A stretch of DNA of 44,549 nucleotides, taken from contig JAGQZY010000010.1 in assembly GCA_020435205.1 (NCBI GenBank), forward strand, positions 1 to 44,549. Direction: 5' to 3'. The stretch comes from Bdellovibrionales bacterium (lineage in GTDB: Bacteria; Bdellovibrionota; Bdellovibrionia; Bdellovibrionales; JAGQZY01). Below are positions 1 to 7,684 of this stretch, piece by piece (position 1 is the first letter of the stretch; each line of letters starts with the position of its first letter). The position numbers and the translations under genes were made by a program. The notes beneath the pieces are model-generated. The model made no database searches. It was given only the letters and a program-made list of their open reading frames with translations, and was not told where the DNA came from.

Positions 1-113
1 CTCCAGGGAAAACAGAATATAAGGGGTCGATTGGACACACGAGTTCAAAATTAGGTGGCAATACTCTTCATAATGATCACATTCACCTTTCTCTACCATT
101 GTGTGCGGGGTAA
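1..113 (+). CDS. C-terminal end of a LAS-type (M15/M74-like) peptidase, partial
   Basis: Frame 3 is open from the window edge to a TAA at 111-113, giving about 36 visible residues. The end contains HNDHIHLSLP, which resembles the C-terminal H-x-H zinc-ligand segment of LAS metallopeptidases such as D-Ala-D-Ala carboxypeptidases and murein endopeptidase MepA. If so, it is a peptidoglycan hydrolase acting in the periplasm. The next gene starts 3 bases after its stop, so the two are probably co-transcribed. The start and most of the protein lie outside the window, so the family call rests on one short motif. Confidence 0.5.
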   Translation, partial: PGKTEYKGSIGHTSSKLGGNTLHNDHIHLSLPLCAG

Positions 114-116
114 TCA

Positions 117-539
117 ATGCATTTAGCAATCGTTTTTCTAATCTTAACTTTGTCGGGGCATGGGTTGGCCCATGCAGATACCTCTGGTGAACTCCGCATT
201 CTAAAAGAGATCAAACTAGCAAAAGGAAAGGCATTTCTCGTAGTTAGGAAAGACGAACACTTACTAGGGCGTCCTTTTCAGGTCGAAGTTAGAGCCCAAT
301 GCCCTGGTGATGCCTCCCAAGTGGAAGATCTAGCTATTAAAGACTCCTATTCCGTTTGCGATTTGGAACCTGATTCGGTGAAACTTAATAAAAAGCGCTC
401 AGCATTGGCATTAAAAACAAAAGAAGCCAATGTTGCCGCCTATGAAGATCAAATTGCCAAAGGAAACATGTCTGCCGGTGTCGATTGTATGAGGACTACG
501 AAGATATTAAAATTTTCACTGACAGATCTTTGTAAGTAG
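117..539 (+). CDS. small exported protein of unknown function
   Basis: This 140-residue protein begins with a signal peptide: a hydrophobic run at residues 3-15 and an AHA-type cleavage site near residue 20. About 120 mature residues are predicted, with four cysteines (around 61, 76, 124 and 139) that could form two disulfides in the periplasm. I recognise no family. An in-frame TAA at 111-113 forces the start to be at or after 117. The ATG at 117 has only a weak GGGG-type ribosome binding site and follows the stop of the upstream peptidase by 3 bases, which suggests translational coupling. A role beside a cell-wall hydrolase is possible but is only inferred from position. Confidence 0.6.
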   Translation: MHLAIVFLILTLSGHGLAHADTSGELRILKEIKLAKGKAFLVVRKDEHLLGRPFQVEVRAQCPGDASQVEDLAIKDSYSVCDLEPDSVKLNKKRSALALKTKEANVAAYEDQIAKGNMSAGVDCMRTTKILKFSLTDLCK

Positions 540-724
540 ATTCTTCTAGAAAATCAGACCATGGGATTTCTATTCACTGTCAATAATCTAAACACCTGAA
601 AAGTTTTTTGATGGATCCCGTGATTCATCTTCAGTAACCTCCTATTTTATATGGAATATCATTTGCACTTAAGTCGGAAAGGGAAGAGCTAGGATAGCTG
701 AGCCCCCGTAATCAAGGAGTGATT

Positions 725-1750
725 ATGCTTAGGTATGTTTTTTTTGCTTGTCTTTTGCCCATTCAAATTTGGGCAGCTTCTATAGAAACCGAAAATTCTT
801 GTCTGATTCTTCGTTCAAGTGCGAGGATAAATTCCCTTCGCAGGGGCTGTGTCCGGTCGACGAATAGTGAAGGGGAAAAAGCATTTGTAGAGGTTCTTGG
901 TGAAGCTCGAAATGGCTACTATCCCGTAAGAGTGGCGGGCCGTGCGGGGTATATGGCTGCCCGCTACATCAAGCTTGACGAAGATCAACAGTCAGTCGAA
1001 CTTGTTTCAAGGGCCGCAAAAAACGGGGCGTTAAGCCCATCAGATCGTCAAGCCACAAGTTTACATGGGAAAAGAGCTATCCACCAACCAGCGAGCTATG
1101 CTTGTAAGGAAATTGCCCAAAGCAAAAGTTCATTTGTAAAACAAAAAATTAGCAAAACCACAAAATACTTTACACCGCTATTTGCGGATCTAAACAATGG
1201 GCGCAGAAGACTTTGTTTAAATGTAGAGGGGAGTTGCATTGTTGGTAATACCCTATGGAATTACCCAGCCAAGAGAACTAATCTCACCCACACCTCTTGC
1301 AAATTTGGATTTGGTAATGGAAAAAACAAAACTTACAATCCCACCAATTGTTTGGATCCCTGTAAGACAATTGCTGCTGATCAGAGTATTTATCCCAAGG
1401 GCACTCTTGTTTTTATTCCAGGTATGGCGGGTAAAATTTGCCCACAATCTGGGAAGCCAGTCGATGGATGTTTTGTCGTCGGTGACATTGGCCACGCTAT
1501 TAAAGGAAAGGGTCGGTTCGACCTTTTCACTGGAGAATGCAAAAACTATAAGGCAAATACCAATACCTGTGCTGATAAATATATGAATGATTTTCGCGTA
1601 GCAAAGGGGGCAAGTTTCTATGTGGTGCCACGGAGCCACAGTCTCGCCCGATCTATGGTTGATGATCAGCGCTCGACTATTGAAGCCGGATGGCGCCCCC
1701 CCGAATACATCCAATATGCAGAGGGCCCCATTCAGCAAACGGAGTTTTGA
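725..1750 (+). CDS. exported SH3-like and 3D-domain protein
   Basis: This 341-residue exported protein probably acts on the cell wall. I chose ATG 725, because AAGGAG at 714-719 lies 5 bases upstream and overlaps an earlier GTG at 719. Residues 1-18 are a signal peptide. Residues 25-85 look like a bacterial SH3-type domain, ending in the pattern GYMAARYIKL. Residues 224-270 match the 3D (Asp-Asp-Asp) double-psi beta-barrel domain: GTLVFIPG, then GCFVVGDIGHAIKG and GRFDLF, with Asp254 and Asp266 as two of the conserved acids. That fold is shared with the catalytic part of MltA-type lytic transglycosylases and with resuscitation factors such as YuiC. About a dozen cysteines suggest disulfide bonding. 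The peptidoglycan-cleaving role is an inference. Confidence 0.75.
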   Translation: MLRYVFFACLLPIQIWAASIETENSCLILRSSARINSLRRGCVRSTNSEGEKAFVEVLGEARNGYYPVRVAGRAGYMAARYIKLDEDQQSVELVSRAAKNGALSPSDRQATSLHGKRAIHQPASYACKEIAQSKSSFVKQKISKTTKYFTPLFADLNNGRRRLCLNVEGSCIVGNTLWNYPAKRTNLTHTSCKFGFGNGKNKTYNPTNCLDPCKTIAADQSIYPKGTLVFIPGMAGKICPQSGKPVDGCFVVGDIGHAIKGKGRFDLFTGECKNYKANTNTCADKYMNDFRVAKGASFYVVPRSHSLARSMVDDQRSTIEAGWRPPEYIQYAEGPIQQTEF

Positions 1751-1814
1751 TTCTTTGCCGTTGATAAATGGGAATTTTCTTTACTGACCAATTATTACTG
1801 TTTAGTCTTGAGTT

Positions 1815-2360
1815 ATGTTGAAAATTTCAGTTGAGGATTTTAATGGATCTCTTGATCGAGAAAAAAATGTCCGGGATATTTTTTTCTTAACTACTAAAAA
1901 GAAAACTTTTTTATCTATTGAAGCTAAAAATTCATTTTATGAGCGTTGGATGTCTTTTTATTTAAAAGGAATAGATAGTGGAGTTTTGTTGGCTATAAAT
2001 GAAGTAGACCAAGTTTGTGGCTATTTGAGTTACTGTATCGATAGTAAAAGGGCAAAGTTCTATTTTTCTCACTGGCTATCCTATTATGACCTCTTTGAAG
2101 ATCTGTATGCTCAGTACCCAGCTCACTTACATATAAATGCTCATCCTGACTTTCAGGGACAAGGCGTCGGGAAAACCCTCGTTCATAGTTTGATTCAGAG
2201 GTTACAAGAGGCCGGCGGTTGTGGATTACATCTGGTGACAGATCCTGATGCGAACAATGTCCAGTTTTACAAAAAAATGGGATTTCTTGAGACTTTTTGT
2301 AGGCAGATAAATGGCCAGGATTACCTGTTTATGGGGCAAAGATGGGATTTCAAGTCATAA
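1815..2360 (+). CDS. GNAT-family N-acetyltransferase
   Basis: This 181-residue protein is predicted to move an acetyl group from acetyl-CoA to an unknown amine. Motif A, the acetyl-CoA pyrophosphate loop, is QGQGVGK at residues 114-120. It is preceded by the beta-4 strand HLHINAHPDF and followed by a motif-B region NNVQFYKKMGF. The stretch YPAHLHINAHPDFQG resembles the GNAT-like C-terminal domain of O-GlcNAcase-type proteins, but here the acetyl-CoA loop looks intact. The ribosome binding site is weak (TTGAG). The gene is AT-rich, like the two genes that follow on the same strand, and may belong to the putative acyl-transfer cassette. The substrate cannot be read from the sequence. Confidence 0.8.
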   Translation: MLKISVEDFNGSLDREKNVRDIFFLTTKKKTFLSIEAKNSFYERWMSFYLKGIDSGVLLAINEVDQVCGYLSYCIDSKRAKFYFSHWLSYYDLFEDLYAQYPAHLHINAHPDFQGQGVGKTLVHSLIQRLQEAGGCGLHLVTDPDANNVQFYKKMGFLETFCRQINGQDYLFMGQRWDFKS

Positions 2361-2416
2361 AACCTAAATGATGAAAATTTATTGAGGATTTTTCTTTGCA
2401 TTTATAGAATAGGATC

Positions 2417-3754
2417 ATGAGATTTGAACAGTGGCTGTCAAAAATCCAACTTCACCAAGTTAAGCAAAATCGTTTAGAAACCTGGAAGAAGAGTGATTTA
2501 CAAAATATTTATCAACAATTGTCTAAGATTTTGATCGAGTGCAAAGAGGGAAGCCTCATCTATCTGGCCCTCAAAGATCAAAGGCTTCTTCTTCTTTCCA
2601 TACTTGTGTGCCTTGACTGTAACCTTCACCCTATTCCTGAGTACGAGTATTCAATAGATTCTGATAAGGACTTTATTAAAAATCATTTGAATCCAGCCTA
2701 TTTTCTTCACTATAAAAATAAAAGGTTTGTGAAAAGCGAATCTAAGTCGGGAAAAATTCAATGGAATGCTGAGCCTGGTATTATTTTTCAGACCTCAGGT
2801 AGCTCTGGAATCCCTAAGTTTGTTCATCAACCTTTGAGTCATCTTCTTTACAATGCTCAAGTCGCTGCTGAAAGGCAAGCTATGGATGAACTGACTCGAG
2901 CTTTGATCCCTTTGACCCTTAGCCATACGGGTGGCTTGAATATGCAAACTTTACCGGCTCTTTATAGTGGTGGCTCTATAGAGTTTGTAGATAAGCGAGC
3001 TCCAAGCCAGATGCATAAAAGATTATTTTCTGGATCCATAACCCACGCGGTTCTGGTCCCTAACCATCTTAGGCAAGCTCTCTCAGCGAAAAAGTGGCTC
3101 CAAGAGGATTTTGTAAATAATCTAAAAGTTCTTACGGGGTCTTGCCCCGTTGACTATCATCTTTTTAGTGAAGTGAATAAACGTGGAGGAAAACTTCTTT
3201 CTGTTTATGGACTCACTGAGATTGGCCCCTTCCTATCATGCCAAGACAAAGGGATTCCTCCGAAAAAGGGGCAAGCTGTGTTAGGTCAGTTTCAAAAGGC
3301 TTATAAATATCGAATAGGTAGTGATCAACAAATTGAAGTCATGGGGCCTACGGCGGGTTCTTATTTGTCGCTTGTAGAGAATAATTATATTGTGACATCT
3401 TGTGGTGAGCCCTGGGTGAAAACAGGTGATTTAGGAATTGAGGTTAATGGACAGCTTGAATTTTTTGGTCGAATCAACAGGCAAATTAATTTTGCAGGCT
3501 TTAAGTTTTACCCAGAGGAGGTGGAAGCTTGCCTGTTATTGCTGCCAGAAGTCCATTTTTGTAGAGTCTATGGTCTTGCCGACCCAGTCTATAATCAACT
3601 TCCTGCAGTTGATATTGTCGGGGACTTCAAAGAAGTATCAGTCCTAAAGAATCATTTAAAAAAGCATCTTCACCCTCTAAAAGTACCAAAGGTATGGAAT
3701 ATTGTGGAGCAGATAGGGCTAACATCTATCGATAAAGTCAGTGGCAATTTTTAA
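2417..3754 (+). CDS. AMP-forming acyl/aminoacyl ligase (ANL superfamily)
   Basis: This 445-residue adenylate-forming enzyme should activate a carboxylic or amino acid with ATP and pass it to a thiol such as CoA or a carrier protein. The core motifs are present in order: phosphate loop TSGSSGIPK at residues 126-134, YGLTE at 264-268, TGD at 336-338 and GRINRQINFAGFKF at 351-364. Lys440 sits where the A10 catalytic lysine is expected, though the usual Gly before it is Asp. The protein is shorter at the N-terminus than most acyl-CoA synthetases (about 500-550 residues), closer to MenE or DltA-like enzymes. It overlaps the SGNH gene by 14 bases, so the two are coupled. With the MBOAT gene nearby it may supply the activated acyl group. 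The substrate is unknown. Confidence 0.85.
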   Translation: MRFEQWLSKIQLHQVKQNRLETWKKSDLQNIYQQLSKILIECKEGSLIYLALKDQRLLLLSILVCLDCNLHPIPEYEYSIDSDKDFIKNHLNPAYFLHYKNKRFVKSESKSGKIQWNAEPGIIFQTSGSSGIPKFVHQPLSHLLYNAQVAAERQAMDELTRALIPLTLSHTGGLNMQTLPALYSGGSIEFVDKRAPSQMHKRLFSGSITHAVLVPNHLRQALSAKKWLQEDFVNNLKVLTGSCPVDYHLFSEVNKRGGKLLSVYGLTEIGPFLSCQDKGIPPKKGQAVLGQFQKAYKYRIGSDQQIEVMGPTAGSYLSLVENNYIVTSCGEPWVKTGDLGIEVNGQLEFFGRINRQINFAGFKFYPEEVEACLLLLPEVHFCRVYGLADPVYNQLPAVDIVGDFKEVSVLKNHLKKHLHPLKVPKVWNIVEQIGLTSIDKVSGNF

Positions 3755-4901
3755 AAAAGCACTTATTTTTATATTAGTAACGACACTTGTGATGGAAGCG
3801 ACGATTCGATTAGCTTACTACTTTTGGCCACTAGAGTTTTTTCAGAGATACTATAATTCCGAAAATTATCAAAATCATCAGTTTGACTTCAATGAACCAA
3901 GTCGAAACCATTATCATGTGAATGGTCTTGGTGCAGTTGGCGACATTTATAAAGGGCAACCAATACGGATAGCCTTATTTGGCGAAAGTCCCACCCATCA
4001 AAAAGAGCTATCTATGGAAAAAAGATGGCCAGAATTAATGAGAAGCCATTGGGGAAAAAACAAGGTTCATGTTGATAATTTTTCTATCGGCAATATTTCG
4101 CCGATAAATATTTTGAGAGAATTAAAGTTTTTAAAAAAACTAGGAATCCGCTACGATCTCATTTTTCTGTCGTTCAATTATAGTCCCAAAGACCCCGCGA
4201 ACAATATCACCTATGATGCTCGATGGCAGCCTCGAAAGGGCTTATCTTTATTTTACCTGTTGAAGAAGTTGTTCTTAGATTGGAAAAGTAAGCAGAACCT
4301 AAACGATTTCAATCAAACAGATCCCAGCAACATAGATTGGTATAAAAATAAGAATCAAAGCTCGATAAGCTCTAGAGAGCTTCGTCAAAGTTTAGAATTA
4401 AAAAATCTATTTATTGAAAAGAAGCCCCAAACTCCAAAAGAGCAGAAAGATCAATTTCGTAAAAGTCTGTCGGAAATCATTGAGGTCGCCCACTCTATGA
4501 GCCCCTGTGTTATTTGGTCGCCATCTTCGCGGATAGCCTATCGAGATAATATGCTAACCTCATATAAAGCGAGGTATATGTATCTTCATCCTATCTATCC
4601 CCTGACTGTTCCAAGGCAGTATTTGAATGCGAAGTCTTTAGCCAGCTTGTGGGATCTCCGTGCCGACCAGTCTACAGCGATTGCCATGCAAATGGGATTG
4701 CCTGTTCTGGATTGGCTCAAGGTCTTGGTCGCACAAATTGACCAAGAAGAAGATTTATTTCTTGATGAGTTCCATATTTCAGAAAAAGGAGCGATTTGGG
4801 TAGCAAAGTTCTTAGAGGAACGTCTTTTGAGTAATGACAGTTGCTTTAGAATGAATAGTAGAGAAAGCCTTGAGGAGCCCACCGGCTTAAAATCAAAATA
4901 G
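3741..4901 (+). CDS. membrane-anchored SGNH/GDSL-hydrolase-like protein
   Basis: This 386-residue protein has a single N-terminal membrane anchor (residues 5-28) and an outward-facing SGNH-type domain. The nucleophile block is ALFGES with Ser83 (GES instead of GDS). A second block around SFNYSPKDP carries the Asn. The closing DxxH block is Asp342 and His345 in DEFHISEKG. Partners of MBOAT proteins in surface polymer acylation (DltD, AlgJ/AlgX, PatB types) have this fold. The start is GTG 3741, inside the upstream ligase gene. Its ribosome binding site is poor, so translation is probably coupled. An ATG at 3792 would cut into the membrane anchor. The 3' end overlaps the MBOAT gene on the opposite strand. 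Confidence 0.75.
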   Translation: MAIFKKALIFILVTTLVMEATIRLAYYFWPLEFFQRYYNSENYQNHQFDFNEPSRNHYHVNGLGAVGDIYKGQPIRIALFGESPTHQKELSMEKRWPELMRSHWGKNKVHVDNFSIGNISPINILRELKFLKKLGIRYDLIFLSFNYSPKDPANNITYDARWQPRKGLSLFYLLKKLFLDWKSKQNLNDFNQTDPSNIDWYKNKNQSSISSRELRQSLELKNLFIEKKPQTPKEQKDQFRKSLSEIIEVAHSMSPCVIWSPSSRIAYRDNMLTSYKARYMYLHPIYPLTVPRQYLNAKSLASLWDLRADQSTAIAMQMGLPVLDWLKVLVAQIDQEEDLFLDEFHISEKGAIWVAKFLEERLLSNDSCFRMNSRESLEEPTGLKSK

Positions 4902-6222
4902 CACTCAGGGCGACTCCCCAAAAAATGCCTTGGATCCAAGGACTTCTATCTAAAATGTAGAATTCATTTTTTGTTTTTAATTGAATCGTTTCAAACATAA
5001 ATAAAGGCAAGAGAAATTGGGAAGCGTAGATTAAAAGGGCCGTTGTTTCGTGGCCCCAGGGTTGGCATTGAAGAATGGAACTGATCATTTTGGTAAACTG
5101 CGTCCAGTCCTGAGATCTATGTAAGGCTCCACTCAGAACATAGATAGTAAGCATAGAAAGATAGCCAAAAGAGCGAAAGCACCAGGCTGGCAGCTTCCAT
5201 CTCTGTTTAGCAAGAAAGCGATCAACGACAATAGCCGCCCCATGCATCAACCCAAAGCATAGCCAATTCCAGGTGGCGCGGTGCCAGAGACCGACCATCG
5301 CCATAATGAGAAGAAGTTGGATATAGAGATGTCCTTCACGCTTCTTTTTATCCCTGAAAGGCAAAACCATATAATCGCGAATCCATTCAGTGAGGCTGAT
5401 ATGCCAATTTTGCCAAAATTGACTGGGTCGGTAGCTTGTAAAAAATGGCTTAAAGTTGACCATAAGCTTTATTCCAAAAAGGCGAGCCATTCCACGGGCC
5501 ATATCACTGTAGCCAGAAAAATCACAATAGACCTGACAGACCATGAGCAGGCTTGCCACCAAGGCTAATCCTGAGGAAGGTGTGCTTCCTGAAAAAATAG
5601 CGTCAACAGGAACAGAAAGAGAGTTTGCAACAAATATCTTTTTGAAAAGGCCAAGGGTGATTAAGTAAACTCCCTCATGGAGTTGTCGAAAGCTGACTTT
5701 GCGCTGACTTTCTAGTTGAGGCAAAAGCCGGCGAGCCTTTTCAATAGGGCCCATAATGAGTTGAGGGAAAAAGGATACATAAAGAGCAAAATTGACTATG
5801 TTTTTGGTATGTTTAATTTTGCCTTTATAGACATCAAAAGTGTAGCTCAGAGTCTGAAAGGTGTAGAAGCTGATACCTAAAGGAATACCCCATCGACTAA
5901 AATTTTTTAGAAAATCAGTTGAGGGAAAGAGGTCATGGGTATATTTGAACAAGAACAGCATTCCTAAATTAATGAAAAGACTGATTCCCAATCCCCAATT
6001 TCTTTTTTTGGTACTATTTCCGGCCTCAACCATAAAACCACAAAAATAATCAGTAACCGTTGAAATTAAAATGATAGGGAGAAAGTGCCAGGACCAGGAC
6101 GCGTAAAATAAATAGCTGCAAATGAGCAAAAAACCGTTGCGTAGCGCCAAGGACGACAGAATATGGTAGGCTCCAAGGATCCCGAGGAAAAGTAACCAAA
6201 ACTCAAAGCTGTCAAATCCCAA
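4846..6222 (-). CDS. MBOAT-family membrane O-acyltransferase (AlgI/DltB-like)
   Basis: This polytopic protein of about 458 residues is expected to move an acyl group across the inner membrane onto an extracytoplasmic acceptor. It has about ten hydrophobic segments. The family segment FWQNWHISLTEWIRDYMVLPF is followed by GLWHRATWNWLCFGLMHG, with the two conserved histidines near residues 314 and 327 (GLWHR instead of the usual GLWHG). The first in-frame start is TTG 6234. I prefer the TTG at 6222, because GGAG lies 6 bases before it, and neither choice changes the domain. The last 56 bases overlap the convergent SGNH gene. The acyl group and acceptor polymer are unknown. The neighbouring ligase and SGNH protein suggest a common pathway. 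Confidence 0.85.
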   Translation of the reverse strand: MGFDSFEFWLLFLGILGAYHILSSLALRNGFLLICSYLFYASWSWHFLPIILISTVTDYFCGFMVEAGNSTKKRNWGLGISLFINLGMLFLFKYTHDLFPSTDFLKNFSRWGIPLGISFYTFQTLSYTFDVYKGKIKHTKNIVNFALYVSFFPQLIMGPIEKARRLLPQLESQRKVSFRQLHEGVYLITLGLFKKIFVANSLSVPVDAIFSGSTPSSGLALVASLLMVCQVYCDFSGYSDMARGMARLFGIKLMVNFKPFFTSYRPSQFWQNWHISLTEWIRDYMVLPFRDKKKREGHLYIQLLLIMAMVGLWHRATWNWLCFGLMHGAAIVVDRFLAKQRWKLPAWCFRSFGYLSMLTIYVLSGALHRSQDWTQFTKMISSILQCQPWGHETTALLIYASQFLLPLFMFETIQLKTKNEFYILDRSPWIQGIFWGVALSAILILSRWAPQGFLYYSF

Positions 6223-6234
6223 GCCTATCTCCAA

Positions 6235-6263
6235 TTGCTCTATTTAGAGGTTGATACTATAAT
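6235..6263 (+). promoter_or_regulatory. sigma-70-type promoter for the DUF6356-like gene
   Basis: TTGCTC at 6235-6240 and a perfect TATAAT at 6258-6263 are separated by 17 bases. Transcription would begin near 6270-6271, at the ATG of the downstream gene. The site sits between the divergent MBOAT start and the DUF6356-like gene. Confidence 0.6.
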
Positions 6264-6270
6264 CTTAAGA

Positions 6271-6498
6271 ATGATTGTCCGCTCTATCAACCATCTTAAG
6301 GATGTGCATCAAAGTTATTGGAAGCATGGAAGCTTTGCTGTTCGTTGGGGTTTTTATATCATTTTTTTGGGTATAGCATCTATCATCCATGGCTTTGTTC
6401 CAGCACTTTTCCCGTTTTTGACCCCGGATGGAATTAAAAAAATCTCAAAGATGATTGATGAGATGGAAGCCAACCGGCCGAAATCAAAACAGAGTTAA
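6271..6498 (+). CDS. DUF6356-like small membrane protein, possibly leaderless
   Basis: This 75-residue protein has an N-terminal amphipathic part (SINHLKDVHQSYWKHGSFAVRW), then a hydrophobic segment at about residues 25-48 containing IHGFVPALFPF. The pattern of His-x-x-x-x-x-x-Tyr with a HGxxPALF core resembles the uncharacterised DUF6356 family. Its function is unknown. I chose ATG 6271 because the upstream in-frame alternative at 6235 falls inside the -35 element. The transcript would then start at or one base before the ATG, with no Shine-Dalgarno. It is convergent with the pilin-like gene, with 9 bases between the stops. Confidence 0.65.
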   Translation: MIVRSINHLKDVHQSYWKHGSFAVRWGFYIIFLGIASIIHGFVPALFPFLTPDGIKKISKMIDEMEANRPKSKQS

Positions 6499-6507
6499 TA
6501 GAAAAGA

Positions 6508-7575
6508 TCAAGAACTACGAATGCAAGAAATAGAGGTAAAAGAGTTCCCATTTGAGTAATAGTAATGAGGGCGCCCCATATCGAAGGATGCAGTGGAGCC
6601 ATTTCGCTCACATTGCTGTTCTAGAACAAACCTTGAAGCAGCAGTGATACTGAAGCGAACCTTTCCCATAGCCGATGATGTTCCACCATCTGGTGTATAG
6701 CTAGAGCCAGCAAAATTAATAGATCCACTCGTTAAATTTCTTAATCGCATTCTCCAACCATTCACATCAAAGGATTGAGCGACGATAGTGCAGTCATAAG
6801 TGCCTGGTTGCAGTTGGAAGCTATTGTTAGCAGAATTCACGGTGACGTTATTAGCCAGGTCGTAGTTTTCATGGTTGATTATTCTCCGTGCCCAGCTGTT
6901 GCCAGTTGCACAAGCGCCGCCGGTTGTCCCACTGGTCGAGTAATGCCCAACTTCAAGGGGTTCGTAGCGAGTATTATTTGCACCACGCAACAGGTCAAAA
7001 CTATAGTTTTGAGGATCAAACTGAAAGGCCGTGCGTGATTGGTCTTCAGGATTGATTAAAAGCAGTCCGCTCACCGTGATCATAGGGTTTTTACAAGGTG
7101 TGACTCCTGGGGGGCAGCTCGCTGTCCAGCTAAGCTGATAATGAAAGGGGCAATTGTCGTTGCCTGATCCGGGATTAGCCGGATCTCCCCTGTATGCATT
7201 ACATCGTTGGCCTTGCATGGTGTAGCCAGCATTGGCTGTTAGGCCGGGATAGACCTGGTTGTTGCGACCATCAAAAAGATTAAAGGCTGAAGTAAAATTA
7301 TGTGCGCATCCTGTAGGATGGGTTTCGCGAAGGCAGCCCATTGAGGCCGAATTTTGAGCGTGATTTACTGAGTTGGCCCAAGCGGTGTCATTGAGGATGG
7401 TCGTACGCAGTTGGTTTTCAACCTCTGCAATGGCTGCTTTAGTGGAGTTTCGATTTTGAATTTTAATAACATGTTTAAAAAGCTGTGCACTGCCAAGGGT
7501 GATCAATCCCATAATCCCCAGGGTAATCATAATTTCAATCAAACCGAATCCACGATGGTTTAAAAAGCGTCTCAC
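6508..7575 (-). CDS. type IV pilin-like / pseudopilin protein
   Basis: This 355-residue protein has a short basic leader ending in HRG, then FGLIEIMITLGIMGLI. That is a prepilin peptidase site (Gly-1/Phe+1, Glu+5) followed by a hydrophobic alpha-helix. Such proteins assemble into type IV pili or type II secretion pseudopili. The long C-terminal globular part has about nine cysteines and is Asn/Ser-rich, as in large minor pilins. I chose GTG 7575 because it gives a 9-residue leader typical of the class; the frame extends to a TTG at 7623. No other pilus gene is in the window, so it is an orphan here. Its partners and function are not evident. Confidence 0.8.
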   Translation of the reverse strand: MRRFLNHRGFGLIEIMITLGIMGLITLGSAQLFKHVIKIQNRNSTKAAIAEVENQLRTTILNDTAWANSVNHAQNSASMGCLRETHPTGCAHNFTSAFNLFDGRNNQVYPGLTANAGYTMQGQRCNAYRGDPANPGSGNDNCPFHYQLSWTASCPPGVTPCKNPMITVSGLLLINPEDQSRTAFQFDPQNYSFDLLRGANNTRYEPLEVGHYSTSGTTGGACATGNSWARRIINHENYDLANNVTVNSANNSFQLQPGTYDCTIVAQSFDVNGWRMRLRNLTSGSINFAGSSYTPDGGTSSAMGKVRFSITAASRFVLEQQCERNGSTASFDMGRPHYYYSNGNSFTSISCIRSS

Positions 7576-7684
7576 TTGAGTCTCAACCCCCAAAAAAGTG
7601 AACCCTGCTATAGCAACTATCAAAATGCCATAGATTTGAGTTCACATAATAATGATAAGATGTTTCTTGTTGTTGAACAAATAA

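Noticed and set aside
719-724. GTG at 719 as start of the 3D-domain gene
   Set aside because: It overlaps the AAGGAG ribosome binding site, and the ATG at 725 is correctly spaced.
4084-4103. Inverted repeat ATCGGC-N8-GCCGAT, with GCCGATAA resembling a sigma-28 -10
   Set aside because: It lies inside the SGNH coding sequence, has no TAAA element at the proper distance and no gene starts downstream.
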